DNA of 64,000 nucleotides from Trichosphaerium sp. ATCC 40318 (taxonomy: Eukaryota; Discosea; Flabellinia; Trichosidae). The notes under the pieces were generated by a model that saw nothing but the letters and a program-made list of their open reading frames with translations, ran no database searches and was not told the DNA's origin. The stretch is taken from positions 110,598 to 174,597 of the forward strand of contig JALMLS010000289.1 of the NCBI GenBank assembly GCA_038496445.1. Direction: 5' to 3'. The position numbers were made by a program, and so were the translations under genes. Shown here in pieces: positions 39,301 to 49,937 of the stretch (position 1 is the stretch's first letter; each line of letters opens with the position of its first letter).

Positions 39301-40398
39301 TTCTTCCTTTATAATTAGTTTGTATTAATAGAGTTACTTCTATAAGGGAAGAGCGTATATTTAAAGCAAGTAAGTTTGCAGCAGAAAGTAAATAGTCTTC
39401 TTATTTTTTTCTTACTTTTTTTTTCCCGCAGGTTGCACTTATTACGTACATGGCTCATATTGGATGTTTTGTTCCAGCTGAAGCAGCAATAATAGGTCTT
39501 ACAGATAGGATATTTACTCGGTACTTGAAGAATAATACTGACGCTTTCTTATCTGTTCTTTAGTGTACATAGCTGCGAAAGTGTCTCAGTGAATAAAAGC
39601 TCGTTCATGATAGATACACAACAAATAGCTACAATGCTGAGATTTGCCACACCTAAATCCTTGCTTGTTATTGATGAGTTCGGTAAAGGAACAAATCCAG
39701 TTGGTAAGTCAATACTTGGCTGTATTTTGTTAGTGTTATTCTTACTTTGAATACAGATGGAGTTGCACTTCTGACTGCAACCATTAGACACCTTTTGGCT
39801 AAAGGAAATGACTGCCCAAAGACTTTTATATCAACTCATTTCTATGAGCTTTTTGAAGGTGATTTGCTGCCTAATAATAGTAACCTACAAAGAATGGCTA
39901 TGGATATTGTTTTGAAAGATAGTTTCCCTCTACCCGAGGTAGTATACCTATACAAGTAAGTACCATATTGCTCTTGTTAATATGATAATAAATATCCAAT
40001 AAAAGGGTGAGGAAAGGCGTGTCAAACAACAGTTTTGGACACTATTGCGCTAAAGTTGCAGGTGAGCAATTTTCTTTAATTTGTTTTGTTCAACCAATTG
40101 TTTGTTCACAGTTGCTTTTTCATACTGTCTGTTATTGTAAATGCGTTCTATGTAACGTTGTTGATTGATTCTTGCTGCCCTGCTTGTTGACCATGTGATA
40201 GTAATTGTTATAGGTGTTCCTGTAGAGATTCTTGATAGAGCAAATGATGTTGCTATATTATTACAGCGTAATGAAACCATTGAGCCATTAGATGCTGGTC
40301 GTAAACATCAATCAAAATTACGTATCGTGAAGGCTTTCTTGGAGTTTGATATAGAAAAAGGAGATGTAAAATCATTTGTTAAATCAATTTTTGAATAA
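36366..40398 (+). CDS. MSH5: MSH5 meiotic MutS homologue
   Basis: A Ser/Gln-rich N-terminus precedes '[20 protein letters not shown]', the lever region '[20 protein letters not shown]' and '[20 protein letters not shown]', and the ATPase domain: Walker A '[16 protein letters not shown]' assembled from three exons including a 23-nt microexon near 39348, '[20 protein letters not shown]', '[20 protein letters not shown]', Walker B '[20 protein letters not shown]' and '[11 protein letters not shown]'. The 'SCES' and 'DEFGKGTN' signatures distinguish MSH5 from MSH4. MSH5 pairs with MSH4 to stabilise crossover intermediates in meiosis, so it suggests a sexual cycle. There are roughly twenty introns. 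The start at 36366 is the best open frame; a Met at 36316 in another frame meets a stop. Confidence 0.9.
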
Positions 40399-40638
40399 AC
40401 CAACAGTAATTCTAAACAAACATTTATCATGGCCCATCATGACTTTGAAATTACTCAACAAGTATCAAAGACTTCAGAATAAGCATCAAATCGTGATTTT
40501 AGTAAAAATACATAACAGAAATGTAAGAATAAGAACACTAAGAAATCGGAATCAAAAAAGTCAAGAAAAATCAAGTCCGTTTAAAAAGAACCTCAAAGTT
40601 TAAAAGAGCAACTCAAATAACGACTAATCTGGTTAACA

Positions 40639-42502
40639 ATGAACACTGAAGTCACCGGACAAAAGAGAGAACGAAGCACAGAGGAGCAAGCGGCCGTTAA
40701 AAAACAAAAAACTGTGCTAGGCACGTGTCTGCTCTTAACGCACTAAACTTTGATTATGAGCTGTTTTTTATCAATATTTGATGTTTCTGTATCTTACTAA
40801 CTTCCTTTTAAACAGATCAGTTCAAAAACCCTCCTTCCATGGAGCGCTTACTATCGTGGGCAACTGCCGGAAAGCTCACTGCTGAAGAGAAGAAACCGTT
40901 GGTATAATTTTGTGGTTTTTTTTCCATTGTTTTTTAGGCCTTTCTTACTTTTCTCAAAGGTAACGATTAACGCCACATCAAGTATCGCTGATGCAATAAA
41001 AGTAAGGTTCATTTTTATACAAGCCCAAAAAATACAGAAAATCAAAGTTTTTTCACGTGCACGCAAACAACATTAAATCAATCAATTTTCATATGGATTG
41101 TTAAAGTAGTTCTAGGTTCTTGCTGACAATAAGATATTATCGGCTCCTGTCGTTGAGGATGTACGATAAAAGACTCTAAAATTAAAGTCGTATTAACGGA
41201 TTTATGATAGGGTCTTGGTTTTCCAAGCTACAGAGGGTTCATTGATATGTTTGATATTTTGAGAGTAATCCTAAAGATTTACTCGAAAGATAAATACGTA
41301 CGACGCTTTTTCTCTTCTCTTCATGGCATATCAAGAAAGGAGCCTATCAATTATACTTACACGTACTTAGACTACAGTTGAAGAATGGTGGAGAGATTAC
41401 ACTACAAATGTTACAGAGTTACAAGTGAAATCAAGCATTTTAAAGACAACTACAGTTTTGACAGCTTTAGGTACTCTGGTTTCTTTTCGGCTACCTTCGA
41501 TATGCTGACGTATTTTATCTAGGTGACACCAGTTCTGTCTACAATGCATACGAATTTGACACGCCACTCTCTCAGATTCTTAGTACGTCAATACGTGTGA
41601 AAACAGATTATGTTCTAATGTTGTCAACAAATAGACGACTTTCAAAAAGGGATTCATCGTGTTGCTGTTGGGAAAGATGGTAAGCTAACAAGCATACTCA
41701 GTCAATCCACTGTTCTCAGGTACGTAAATACACTACTAAAATTAAAATAAACGCGTCTGTTACCAGGCAACAAAACATTTTTCTCGTACCACTTCTTCAT
41801 TTTTTTCAATTACTAATGCTGTTAGATATCTTGCCAAAAACGTTTCTCATCTTTCAAAGTACGCTAAGAGAGAGACTGTAATGAACATTGGTATAGGAAC
41901 AATCGGAACAGGATCATTACTTAAGGTACAACCAAACATCATAATCAACACTACTTGCTATCCAAAGAAAATAACATATTTTAGATCAACTACACTACCC
42001 CAACGATAGAAGCATTCTATATGCTATACCTGAACAATAAGTCAGCTCTTCCAATTGTAGACAATGAAGGGACTCTGTTAGCAAACTTGTCTATATCTGA
42101 CCTAAGGGTACACGCCAAAATTAAAACCCACAGAAGTAACCTCATTTTTTTATTAGGGAATTTCAACAAGAAACTTTGCATCTCTATTGTTGCCTGTTTT
42201 GGAGTTTATCTCATGTCAAGTTTCTGAGTTCAGGCCTCCTATAACAGTTGATATTTCTGATCCTTTCGAGACAGTACTATTAAAGCTTGCTGCAACAAAA
42301 GTACATCGTGTATGGGTACGGCAATAACCATCAACTAAACTTCTTTTTTTCTTGCTTTTTTATTTCAAAAGTTTCTGAACTTCTCTCTTTATAGGTGAAG
42401 AATAATGCTGAGTTGGCTGGTGTTATATCATTAACAGATGTTATGAAAATAATACCAGCTGCTTATAACCCAAAAGTAGATGTTGCACAGTGGTTTTCTT
42501 AA
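40639..42502 (+). CDS. CBS-domain protein of SNF4/AMPK-gamma type
   Basis: Start 'MNTEVTGQKRERSTEEQAAV', then 'NPPSMERLLSWATAGKLTAE', followed by tandem CBS motifs: 'VTINATSSIADAIK', 'VLADNKILSAPVVED', 'GFIDMFDIL', 'GFIHRVAVGKDGKLTSIL' with 'SQSTVLRYLAKN', 'TPTIEAFYMLYLNNKSALPI' with 'VDNEGTLLANLSISDLRG', and 'VHRVWVKNNAELAGVISLTD'. It ends 'YNPKVDVAQWFS'. Four CBS repeats form two Bateman modules that bind adenine nucleotides in AMPK-gamma/SNF4. Whether it is a true kinase subunit or a related sensor is unclear. About eight short introns. It sits downstream of MSH5 on the same strand. Confidence 0.75.
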
Positions 42503-42582
42503 AGAGAGTATAAAACACCATCTGAAAAATACAAAATAAACAAAACTTTTTTCAGACAGCCTGGTTATTCGCAAGACGCAAT

Positions 42583-43345
42583 TTAAGTCATGTGCGTCGG
42601 GACACTCTGTTGTACAGAGGGCGTTGAAACAACTGAAACAAATATTGCAATCAGTTTTTCTAACAATGGAACGCAGTGTACTAGGCGAATAGCTACAGTA
42701 TCGTTCGTTTCATGTAGGAGTGCTACAACACGTGCAACACAGCGTTTAATGTATTGTCTTGCCTTATCTCGTACATCCAAATGTGTTGAACATAACGCTC
42801 AAAGCACACTCTCTAACCAGTAGTTGATCTCTTAATACCAATCATTCAAGATAGCCTCCAGGACCTAGTTTTTGATTAGAAGTAAGCTTAGAAACCAAAA
42901 AAAGAAAGAAAACAGAATGAGATTCCATACCACATCCTACAGCTTCATAACAAACTCTTGTTAACAACACTCAAATATAAGAACGTCGAATAGATATGCT
43001 GCACCTTGTGCATAGGTGATGGTTTGAGTTCTTTATGTTGCGAGTGATATAAGGCACAACTTTGGGCCTACAGAATCTGCGTCTCCAATCGGTTTCTCAG
43101 GATCTTGAACTTCCAAATAAGAGCCAACAACGGTAAACTCCTTTTTCGACATTCAGACTGTTTGTGGTGTACATGGTCTTCTGGGAATCAAAAACGCACC
43201 GTTAACGAATGGGTGAGGTGCCAATACCAGTTCTAAATACCACAGATAGCTCACGGTAGCGTACAAAGCCTGCTACATCTATTATGTGGAATACTAGATT
43301 TATTACATCTGCTGGTAGCGACTGAAGCGTCAACGCTTCCGTACA
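42583..43345 (-). CDS. Uncertain minus-strand helical protein (HEAT-like), fragments
   Basis: Minus-strand exon-like pieces: about 43320-43200 'ALTLQSLPADVINLVFHIID' followed by 'VAGFVRYRELSVVFRTGIG'; about 43140-43070 'EFTVVGSYLEVQDPEKPIGD'; then 'AAYLFDVLIFE'; and 42780-42583 'LDVRDKARQYIKRCVARVVA' to a stop after 'QQSVPTHMT'. The amphipathic helices recall HEAT/ARM proteins such as adaptin-like subunits. I found no start, and joins are not all in phase. It could be a small gene or a decayed one. It overlaps nothing firm, though its 5' end approaches the divergent TPP1-like gene. Confidence 0.4.
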
Positions 43346-43482
43346 TCCTTATTCAGGCACAAAAAGCTAACCAGCCCAAACACGCGATTTTAAAGTTCTT
43401 TTTACAGGTTGAGCCTTTACAGCTATGAGAAAAATTGGCGGTTTAATTCGTTTGACGCTCCCATGGCCTAGAAGTGTCCAAA

Positions 43483-46400
43483 ATGCAATTCTTAAACCAT
43501 GCGTGGATCGCCGCGCAAACGCTTGATGGTGTAAAACCACTGTGCAGCCCAAATGCTCAAATAGTAAAGGTACACGCTCTAACCTCAACCGTTATAACGA
43601 TATAAGTACCAATCATACCCAAATGAACAAGTTCCCTATGCTCGGCTTATTATCTCCGATGGGTATCACCAAGTACATGCTATACTCACTGCAGAAGCGG
43701 TGAAGCACTTTACAACGTAAGTAAACAGACATTTCTGTTTGACAGTTCTAACAATTCCCAGAGAACACCCTAATATACCATTAAACACCACATACGGAGC
43801 CTTGATAACCCTTCAAGACCATGACGTTAAAATCGCACCAGACTACAAAAACTACTTGGTTGAGATACGTAAGTTGTCATTCCACGGGTGTGAGGGTCAA
43901 GATGTGGTCGGGAAACCTAAAATGCTCGAGAGCCTTGCTCGTGTTCGCGCCCAACTTCAAAAAGACAAGTACGCCATAAAAACGCGCCATACGTTGTTTA
44001 TTTATTCAAATATTTTTGTAGAGACAGTACGTGAGAACAACTTTTTTTTTGTAGAGTACAGCTAGAGTGCTTCTACACGAAAGCAAACCAATAAAAAGCT
44101 CGCGAGACGTTAAATTCGTTTTAGAGGAAGACGTGCCGTCTCAAGGTATGGGTTTAATCGCCGATATGCTCTCTCAGGCTATAAATAATGATGCTGTCGC
44201 TCCACCAAACTATGTACGTGTTCTCAAGGCATCTTGGTGCTAAAACTAATTTTGTGACGCTAGGTTCTAAGTCAATCTGATTGCTATCCGCCTCCAGACC
44301 AAACCACAGCATTAGACGAGCTAGATGGTACGCAACGAACGTTGTGACTGACTTATTTACTTTTCTCAGGTTGGAAACCTGCGGATGTTGTTACGCCTGA
44401 AAAGGCACCGAAGCCTCCTGCATCACAGCCAGATGCGCCAACAGATACTCAAGTAAGCGTTTTGATAAAACCAACCACATCTGTTTCGTGATTCTTAAGG
44501 CTTTTTTGCAGGGTACACAGCCAGCCTTCATGAAGAACCATCCAACGTGGGTTTTCGATGGAAGCGTACGTAAACTTTAAACCGTTTACGCGCTCTAAAA
44601 TCTTATTTTTTTAAAAGCTCGACCTTGATGGGGACTTCGAAGATATGGAAAACCCCGAAAAGTACTTGAATGCTGCTGTAGACCTAAGCCAAAATACTCC
44701 TGGAACACCTAGTGGTGCCTCTCAAGATTCAAATAAATCCGTCGCAACAGGAAAAACGAGCAATGCGGCTAAATCTACGCCCAACTACGATGCCGTGGCA
44801 TCAGGTAAAGTCCATAATGTTTCTGCTCGTACTAAAAAAAATCCAAGGTGAAGAAAGTCAACTCTCGGAGAAATCAGAGGTAGATGATGTAGATGACGAC
44901 GATGTTGAATATGAAAAGCTTGTAGATTATGAAGATAACGAAGATAATGAACCAACTACTCAAGTTGGTGGTTTTCAGTTGACTCAGTACAGCGAAGAAC
45001 AAGATAATAATTCTATAGACGAATCTGAATCTGATCAAGTCATTCCCGAGACACCACAATCTCAGAAAACTCAATCAACGCCCGAAAGTACAGGACCTCA
45101 AGTAATTCCAGAGACACCACAGAACAAAACAGACGAAGCAACACAACCAGCCACATGTGGGAAAAATTCTTCTCCAGATGAAGTGCAAGAAGTAGAGATA
45201 AATGAAGACGTGCCTAAAATTATTGCACCAAGTGTTGATGACTCCTCTGTGAGTATGATGGCTCATCAACCAAGTTATAATGTTTTTAATGATGGACCTC
45301 ATGCTATACAGAGCATGTCACCTCTCCTTGGCGAGGAGGAATATGTTGGAATCGCAAACAAAGAAAATGAAGAAAAAGAAGAAAAAAACAAGAAAGTTGA
45401 CAAAACGAAAAGAGGTTCAAGCAAAGACATCAACCCTGACCCTGATAATGTAGATGTTTTTAGTCTAAGTAATTCAGATGAAGGTTTTGCTATAGAGGAA
45501 AGAGAACCAGAGTTAGAGGATATTGATGAAGATAATTTAAGCTCACAACTAAGAGCTTACTTTCACGGCGAAAACAAGTTTGATGAAGATGACTTACGTG
45601 AGAAACTTTTTGCTTATTTTTGCGGTGATAATGATGAACAAGTACGTTACAATTTCGACGAAACCAATAACTCAAAGAGACAGTACCAAAAACAACAGTT
45701 CCACAAAAAGAACTTGACCCTTCTTCCGATTTTTTTTGTTTAATTTTTTTTTTCTTTAGGAACAAAGTAGTGATACAGAAAATAAACCTACACGTGATAG
45801 TGTATCTAAAAAAGTATCTAATATTGTAAAAATACTTGCTCGAGAACAGTATGGTATTATTCTTGGCAAAGAAGGAAAAAAACAAAGAAAAGACAAAAAT
45901 GACAACGATGAAATGGCAATAATCATAGAAGATAGCCAAGACTCATCTTTAGAAAATACGCCCTCATCAAGTGGAAATCAACAAAGAAGCGAGTACCAAC
46001 CATTAACTCAAAATAATTCTGCTAAAATGGAGGATGTCATAAGTAAGTTTATGGCAGAACATGTTGATTGTTCTACACAAGATGATCGTTTTGATCCAAC
46101 CAAAGATGTTCAACAAAGTGATGATGGTAAAGAAGATTTTATAGATGAAGTAAGATCTTTAGAATCAAAAATAACATCAAAAGAACAAGAAGAAGAAGAA
46201 GAAGAAGAAAGAGAAGGAGGAAAAGAAGCGGAAAAAAGCAGACGGCAAGCCAAGAAAGTGGTTCCTAAAAAAAAACCGTATACTATCACTAAAGGAAGAC
46301 TAAACGATATATCTCCTTCACCCTCTTCGAAGAAAAAGACGAGGAAAACAAAAACAAAGGCTACAACAAAAACAAAGAAAAAGAAAGTGGCTAAAAAACT

Positions 46401-46833
46401 GTTTAATGATAGAAGCAGTGATAACAGTAGAAAAAGAAAGGATAAACCATCAGATGATAGTACATCTTCTATGACTAGTTTAAAGAAAAAACAAAAGAAA
46501 AGTACAACTACAAAGAAAGGTACTTCGGCTACTTCTGTCATAGTTCAAGATCATGTTGTTATCTCTACGCCTGATTCATTGTCATACAAGATACCTATAC
46601 AGCAGAAGGCAAGTGTATCCAGAAGTCGAAAAAGAAAAAGAGAAGGGAAGGATGAAGATGAAAGAGAAGATAGCCAATTACAACAAAATTTGATAAACAG
46701 AGAAAGAAGTAAACCTGTTCGTCCACGAAAGAAGATGAGGTTTTCTATGGCTGAATTAAGGCAACTATGTCTTCCTAAGGTTCAGGAGACTCAGAAAAAG
46801 TACTGGAGCTGGTTAAGGAAAAGAAGGGTGTAA
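43483..46833 (+). CDS. TPP1/TEBP-beta-like telomere protein candidate (OB-fold plus long acidic-basic tail)
   Basis: Exon 1 reads 'MQFLNHAWIAAQTLDGVKPL' then 'CSPNAQIVK', and a 37-41-nt GTAC intron (43567-43607) joins to 'YQSYPNEQVPYARLIISDGY', 'HQVHAILTAEAVKHF', then 'TTYGALITLQDHDVKIAP' and 'YKNYLVEIRKLSFHG'. The order, with a Trp-Ile helix, a short strand, 'ARLIISDG.HQV.AILT.EA', 'L..L.D..V.I' and 'Y.V.I.KLS', matches the TPP1/TEBP-beta OB-fold of shelterin. A long low-complexity tail follows, acidic (with two 'QVIPETPQ' motifs) then Lys-rich, ending 'QKKYWSWLRKRRV'. TPP1 links single-strand telomere binding to telomerase recruitment. Role here is inferred from the OB-fold alone. Whether the tail belongs to one polypeptide depends on the 45740-45770 intron. 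Confidence 0.68.
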
Positions 46834-47571
46834 AAAAATAGCATAGGAGTCTTTTCAAAATGTACAAAAAAATAAAAGAATTCCTTATCTTCTTTCTTGT
46901 GTTTTCAACTAATTCTGAGTGTACTTGATTTATAGTGTTTAAATAAGCGTTAGGCAGATGGTGTGCAAGCGGTTCGGTCAAGTAATTTACTTTATCTCCA
47001 GACATTACTGTAGTTGATTTGTTTAGAAATGAAAGCTAGAGTTTATGAAATATAAAACCTCTTTAGAATTTAATCTCTTGTATGTCTTTATCCGGAGCCT
47101 TCTTGACGATCTTCTGCCTTCACCAAGACCTGTTTCTATAACATCTTAAAGCTAAGCATTAGATTTTACGCTGGGTAAGCATTAACCGCTCAAGCAACGA
47201 CAAAAACAAAATGAAGTACTGCAATTGCAGCGATATTTTTACCACGCGATTACAACTTAAACGAATTCGTATTGTATTGTTGTCATTCCGAAAATACGCG
47301 AAATTTTATTCTCCTTTGTGTCACAACATGTACTTTTTTTGATAGGAGTGTTGTTCAACCGTGATACCCAATTATCAATACCAAAAACTGAAAAACCAAT
47401 ATTGGCGTGCTCCCTCGTTTTGTCGGCAGAGTATTGTGATATATATAAATCCGCATTTTTGCCCGCAATAAAAGATAAATTTAATAAAATACCTTGATCC
47501 AACTTAAACAAAATCATTCAAACTCAAACACCAACACCAACAACATCAAAAAACAAAATAAACTAAATAAA
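46834..47571. other. Spacer, no firm gene
   Basis: AT-rich. A minus-strand open stretch at 47005-46850 ('MSGDKVNYLTEPLAHHLPNA') and another at 47517-47257 ('MILFKLDQGILLNLSFIAG') are present but show no family resemblance and overlap flanking UTRs. I do not call either. Confidence 0.4.
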
Positions 47572-48018
47572 ATGGAAGGTATTCTCAAGTTTTTTAATGC
47601 CGTAGAAACAGGCAAAGGATCTTCATCTATTCAACAGTTTATTGTCCCTGGTGCAACTTTTACTTGTCAAGCAGACCATTATAAAGCGAATAAGACAATT
47701 GAAGCTTATGCAGATGTTCTAAAGGGTACGTTGGTTTCATCTTTTAGACGCAACTTTTCATCTTTTTTGGACATAGCACTAACTTGTGACAAAATAGAGG
47801 AGGTAAAGGAACTACCTACAGCTGGTCCAAAAATAATAAGCGCATCAGAAGCTAATGGCACTTACCTCATCTATGCTAAGTTTATGGCAAACTCAGAAGG
47901 CGCTGGACCTACACCAACTGACTTTGTTTACGCGATTACCACAAAAAAAGGTAAAGTCACTGGTGTAACCAAGATATGGAATGATGTCCCTGCATTCAAA
48001 AACCTTGGATGGGCATAA
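47572..48018 (+). CDS. Small NTF2-like/SnoaL-fold protein
   Basis: Start 'MEGILKFFNAVETGKGSSSI'. An intron with GTACGT donor at 47726-47797 (72 nt, in phase, no stop) joins 'YADVLK' to 'EEVKELPTAGPKIISASEAN'. The body continues 'TYLIYAKFMANSEGAGPTP', 'TDFVYAIT' and 'KIWNDVPAFKNLGWA'. The ending 'KIWND....LGWA' and the sheet pattern match small NTF2-like proteins of unknown ligand. The spliced product is about 124 residues; the unspliced frame would give 148 with an insert unlike the family. Cytosolic, no signal peptide. A degenerate copy lies at 9895-10030. Confidence 0.8.
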   Translation: MEGILKFFNAVETGKGSSSIQQFIVPGATFTCQADHYKANKTIEAYADVLKGTLVSSFRRNFSSFLDIALTCDKIEEVKELPTAGPKIISASEANGTYLIYAKFMANSEGAGPTPTDFVYAITTKKGKVTGVTKIWNDVPAFKNLGWA

Positions 48019-48541
48019 ACTTTCTTTGTAACTGTACATGCAAATAATTAGTATAAAATACAATCAATTATTTTATCCCATTGCTGTTTCCTCTACATTA
48101 AAGTCTACATTTTTACCCAACTCACGCACGTATGTCAAATTAATATACGAGTTCCAGTTAATTTGATGGTTTTATCCCTATCAAAGGCGTAAATTACAGA
48201 TACCCTGCAAGCGCTTAGATGCCTTCCTCTGTTACTAAAATCACTAAGGTAGTATGAGCTCCAGTAAAATAACATTGTCACCAACTTGTCGGTGTTCAAG
48301 TAAATTTGTAACAGTTTTACCTACAAGTATAAGATATGTTTTCAGTCTGAGTTGCGCCAAACAGCTAATGCAACACAACTGAAATCATGTGATTGTTGAC
48401 CTACAGCGACCAAATGCAAATAAACTGATTGGTACTAATTTTTCCACAGTGTTGCCCAATTAGTTTATTTGTTTAGTTCCCATACAAGGACACAAAAGGT
48501 TTACATTGCAATAATCTGTTGTTTTTGTCAATGTCGACTTG
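48019..48541. other. Spacer, no gene seen
   Basis: Convergent spacer between the NTF2-like gene and the GPI-type gene. AT-rich, no coding signal recognised. Confidence 0.45.
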
Positions 48542-49532
48542 TTACCATGTTAACAACATGTACACCACAGGAATGATAGCATAAAACAAAGAATGAGAGG
48601 AAATCGTGGTTGTGCTGCTTCTCTTTGTTTTTGAAGAAGGTGTTGAAGAACAGGGATTTGAAGGAGTAGTTGAGCCTGTAGGAGGGGGATTGTAGTTGGA
48701 GCTCTCAGAACACACAACTCGCCCTGATACTCCCAGTTCGTTTGATACCTCACAGTGTGTGTACAGGTTAGCCTCAATGCGTTCAGGATCACCTGAACAT
48801 TCAATATTACTACTACTGTACAGAGCCTTTTTTAATTGACCCTGAGCTTATAGTTTAGCAAAAAGGAATATGCAACTCATACAATAAATACATACAAAAC
48901 GGCACGTCACAACAAAAGGGTCTCCATCATTGGTGACGCATTCTCCACTCGTATAGTTTGTTATTATCGAAGGTTCACCGCTACAATCTTGGTTCAAGTA
49001 TCCGACCGAAAATATAGAGAGTGGCGGAGCAGGAGACTAAAGTAGATGTCGGCGGGTGGTTTTTTTTGGATATTTGATAACATTTTACGCACGGGATTTG
49101 GCGTGCATTTGATAATGTATGAAAATGGTGCTGCTACAAGACACCGTGTTGGATCTGCACGAACGTCTATTTCCTCAAAGAGCTGTTCGCAGTTTTCTGT
49201 GTCATTATATATGCGGTAGACGAGCTAAACATTAAGTAAACATGGTTACTAGCTCTAAAGAATTGCGTACTTCAGAACTGCGCGGACAGTCTATGTACTT
49301 TATAGCATTGACAGTCATGAATGTTGGAAGAGAATTAGTTTCTCCATAGCACGTGTTGAAACTACGTTCGACTGTTTTGAAAGGTTGACCGGAACAGTCA
49401 GTGTTCGAATAAACCTAAGGTGATTTGGGTTATCACAAGAAATAGAAAAAAGATCATATGACATGCCTCGAAACTGATTTGAGATACTGTGCTGCTTACT
49501 AATAGAACGATAAGAATAGTTATAAAACGCAT
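48542..49532 (-). CDS. Secreted Cys-repeat protein with GPI-type tail
   Basis: Start 'MRFITILIVLLVSST' is a signal peptide; a GTATCT intron joins in phase to 'VYSNTDCSGQPFKTVERSF'. Related units follow: 'RIYNDTENCEQLFEEIDVRA' with 'CLVAAPFSYIIKC', then 'GYLNQDCSGEPSIITNYTS' with 'ECVTNDGDPFVVTC', then 'ECSGDPERIEANLYTHC'. A Ser/Thr/Pro-rich stalk 'STTPSNPCSSTPSSKTKRSS' and a hydrophobic end 'SLFYAIIPVVYMLLTW' suggest GPI anchoring. The 'DCSG.P' repeat is a common theme in secreted proteins of amoebae. Function unknown; a surface or wall role is likely. Three or four short introns. Confidence 0.7.
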
Positions 49533-49545
49533 TTTGCAAGACTTG

Positions 49546-49854
49546 CTATCCGTGTAAGGTATAGTTTTTAATACTGCGTACACGTGCCGACCCGAACACC
49601 ACAGTGACACATAGTGCTGTTATAATATCCACGAATTCATAGGAAATGGGAGGTGTGTTAAATGGTGCTCTAGAAAAGACAATGAGGCTAGTATCAACCA
49701 CGTGCTGATAGATTTCTGTCATCGATACTTCGGGTGAACCCGAAATCCTGAATCTGTCGAGGGATTTTTGTCCGCCCATTAGTTTATGTGATAACGTGGT
49801 TGATAACATAGTCCATTCGATTGTTAACAAAATGTATGAAAGCCAGCAACGCAC
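49546..49854 (-). CDS. Small hypothetical ORF
   Basis: A 102-codon ORF, 'MRCWLSYILLTIEWTMLSTT' then 'EVSMTEIYQHVVDTSLIVFS', ending 'VRSIKNYTLHG'. It lies just upstream of the GPI-type gene on the same strand. No family was recognised and there is no intron signal inside apart from a late GTAC. It may be real, or part of the neighbour's 5' region. Confidence 0.3.
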   Translation of the reverse strand: MRCWLSYILLTIEWTMLSTTLSHKLMGGQKSLDRFRISGSPEVSMTEIYQHVVDTSLIVFSRAPFNTPPISYEFVDIITALCVTVVFGSARVRSIKNYTLHG

Positions 49855-49937
49855 GTGAACGTAGAAGGCAACTTGAGAGTATATAAGTGAAGAATAACTT
49901 GGTTCCTGCTTTCTTTATTGTTTCAATATTTGAATAG

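Noticed and set aside
40419-40619. Plus-strand reading 'MAHHDFEITQQVSKTSE' followed by a Lys-rich stretch with TAA codons, suggesting stop-codon reassignment
   Set aside because: All firm genes here use TAA, TAG and TGA as normal stops. The stretch is Lys/Asn-rich low-complexity DNA typical of the MSH5 3' region.
43367-43588. Minus-strand ORF 'RVPLLFEHLGCTVVLHHQAF', open for 73 codons
   Set aside because: It lies opposite exon 1 of the TPP1-like gene, whose plus-strand reading joins in phase to a recognisable OB-fold; the minus frame is its shadow.
46110-46541. Minus-strand ORF very rich in Phe and Leu, resembling a membrane protein
   Set aside because: It is the antisense of the Lys/Glu-rich tail of the TPP1-like gene; AAA and GAA runs read as TTT and TTC.
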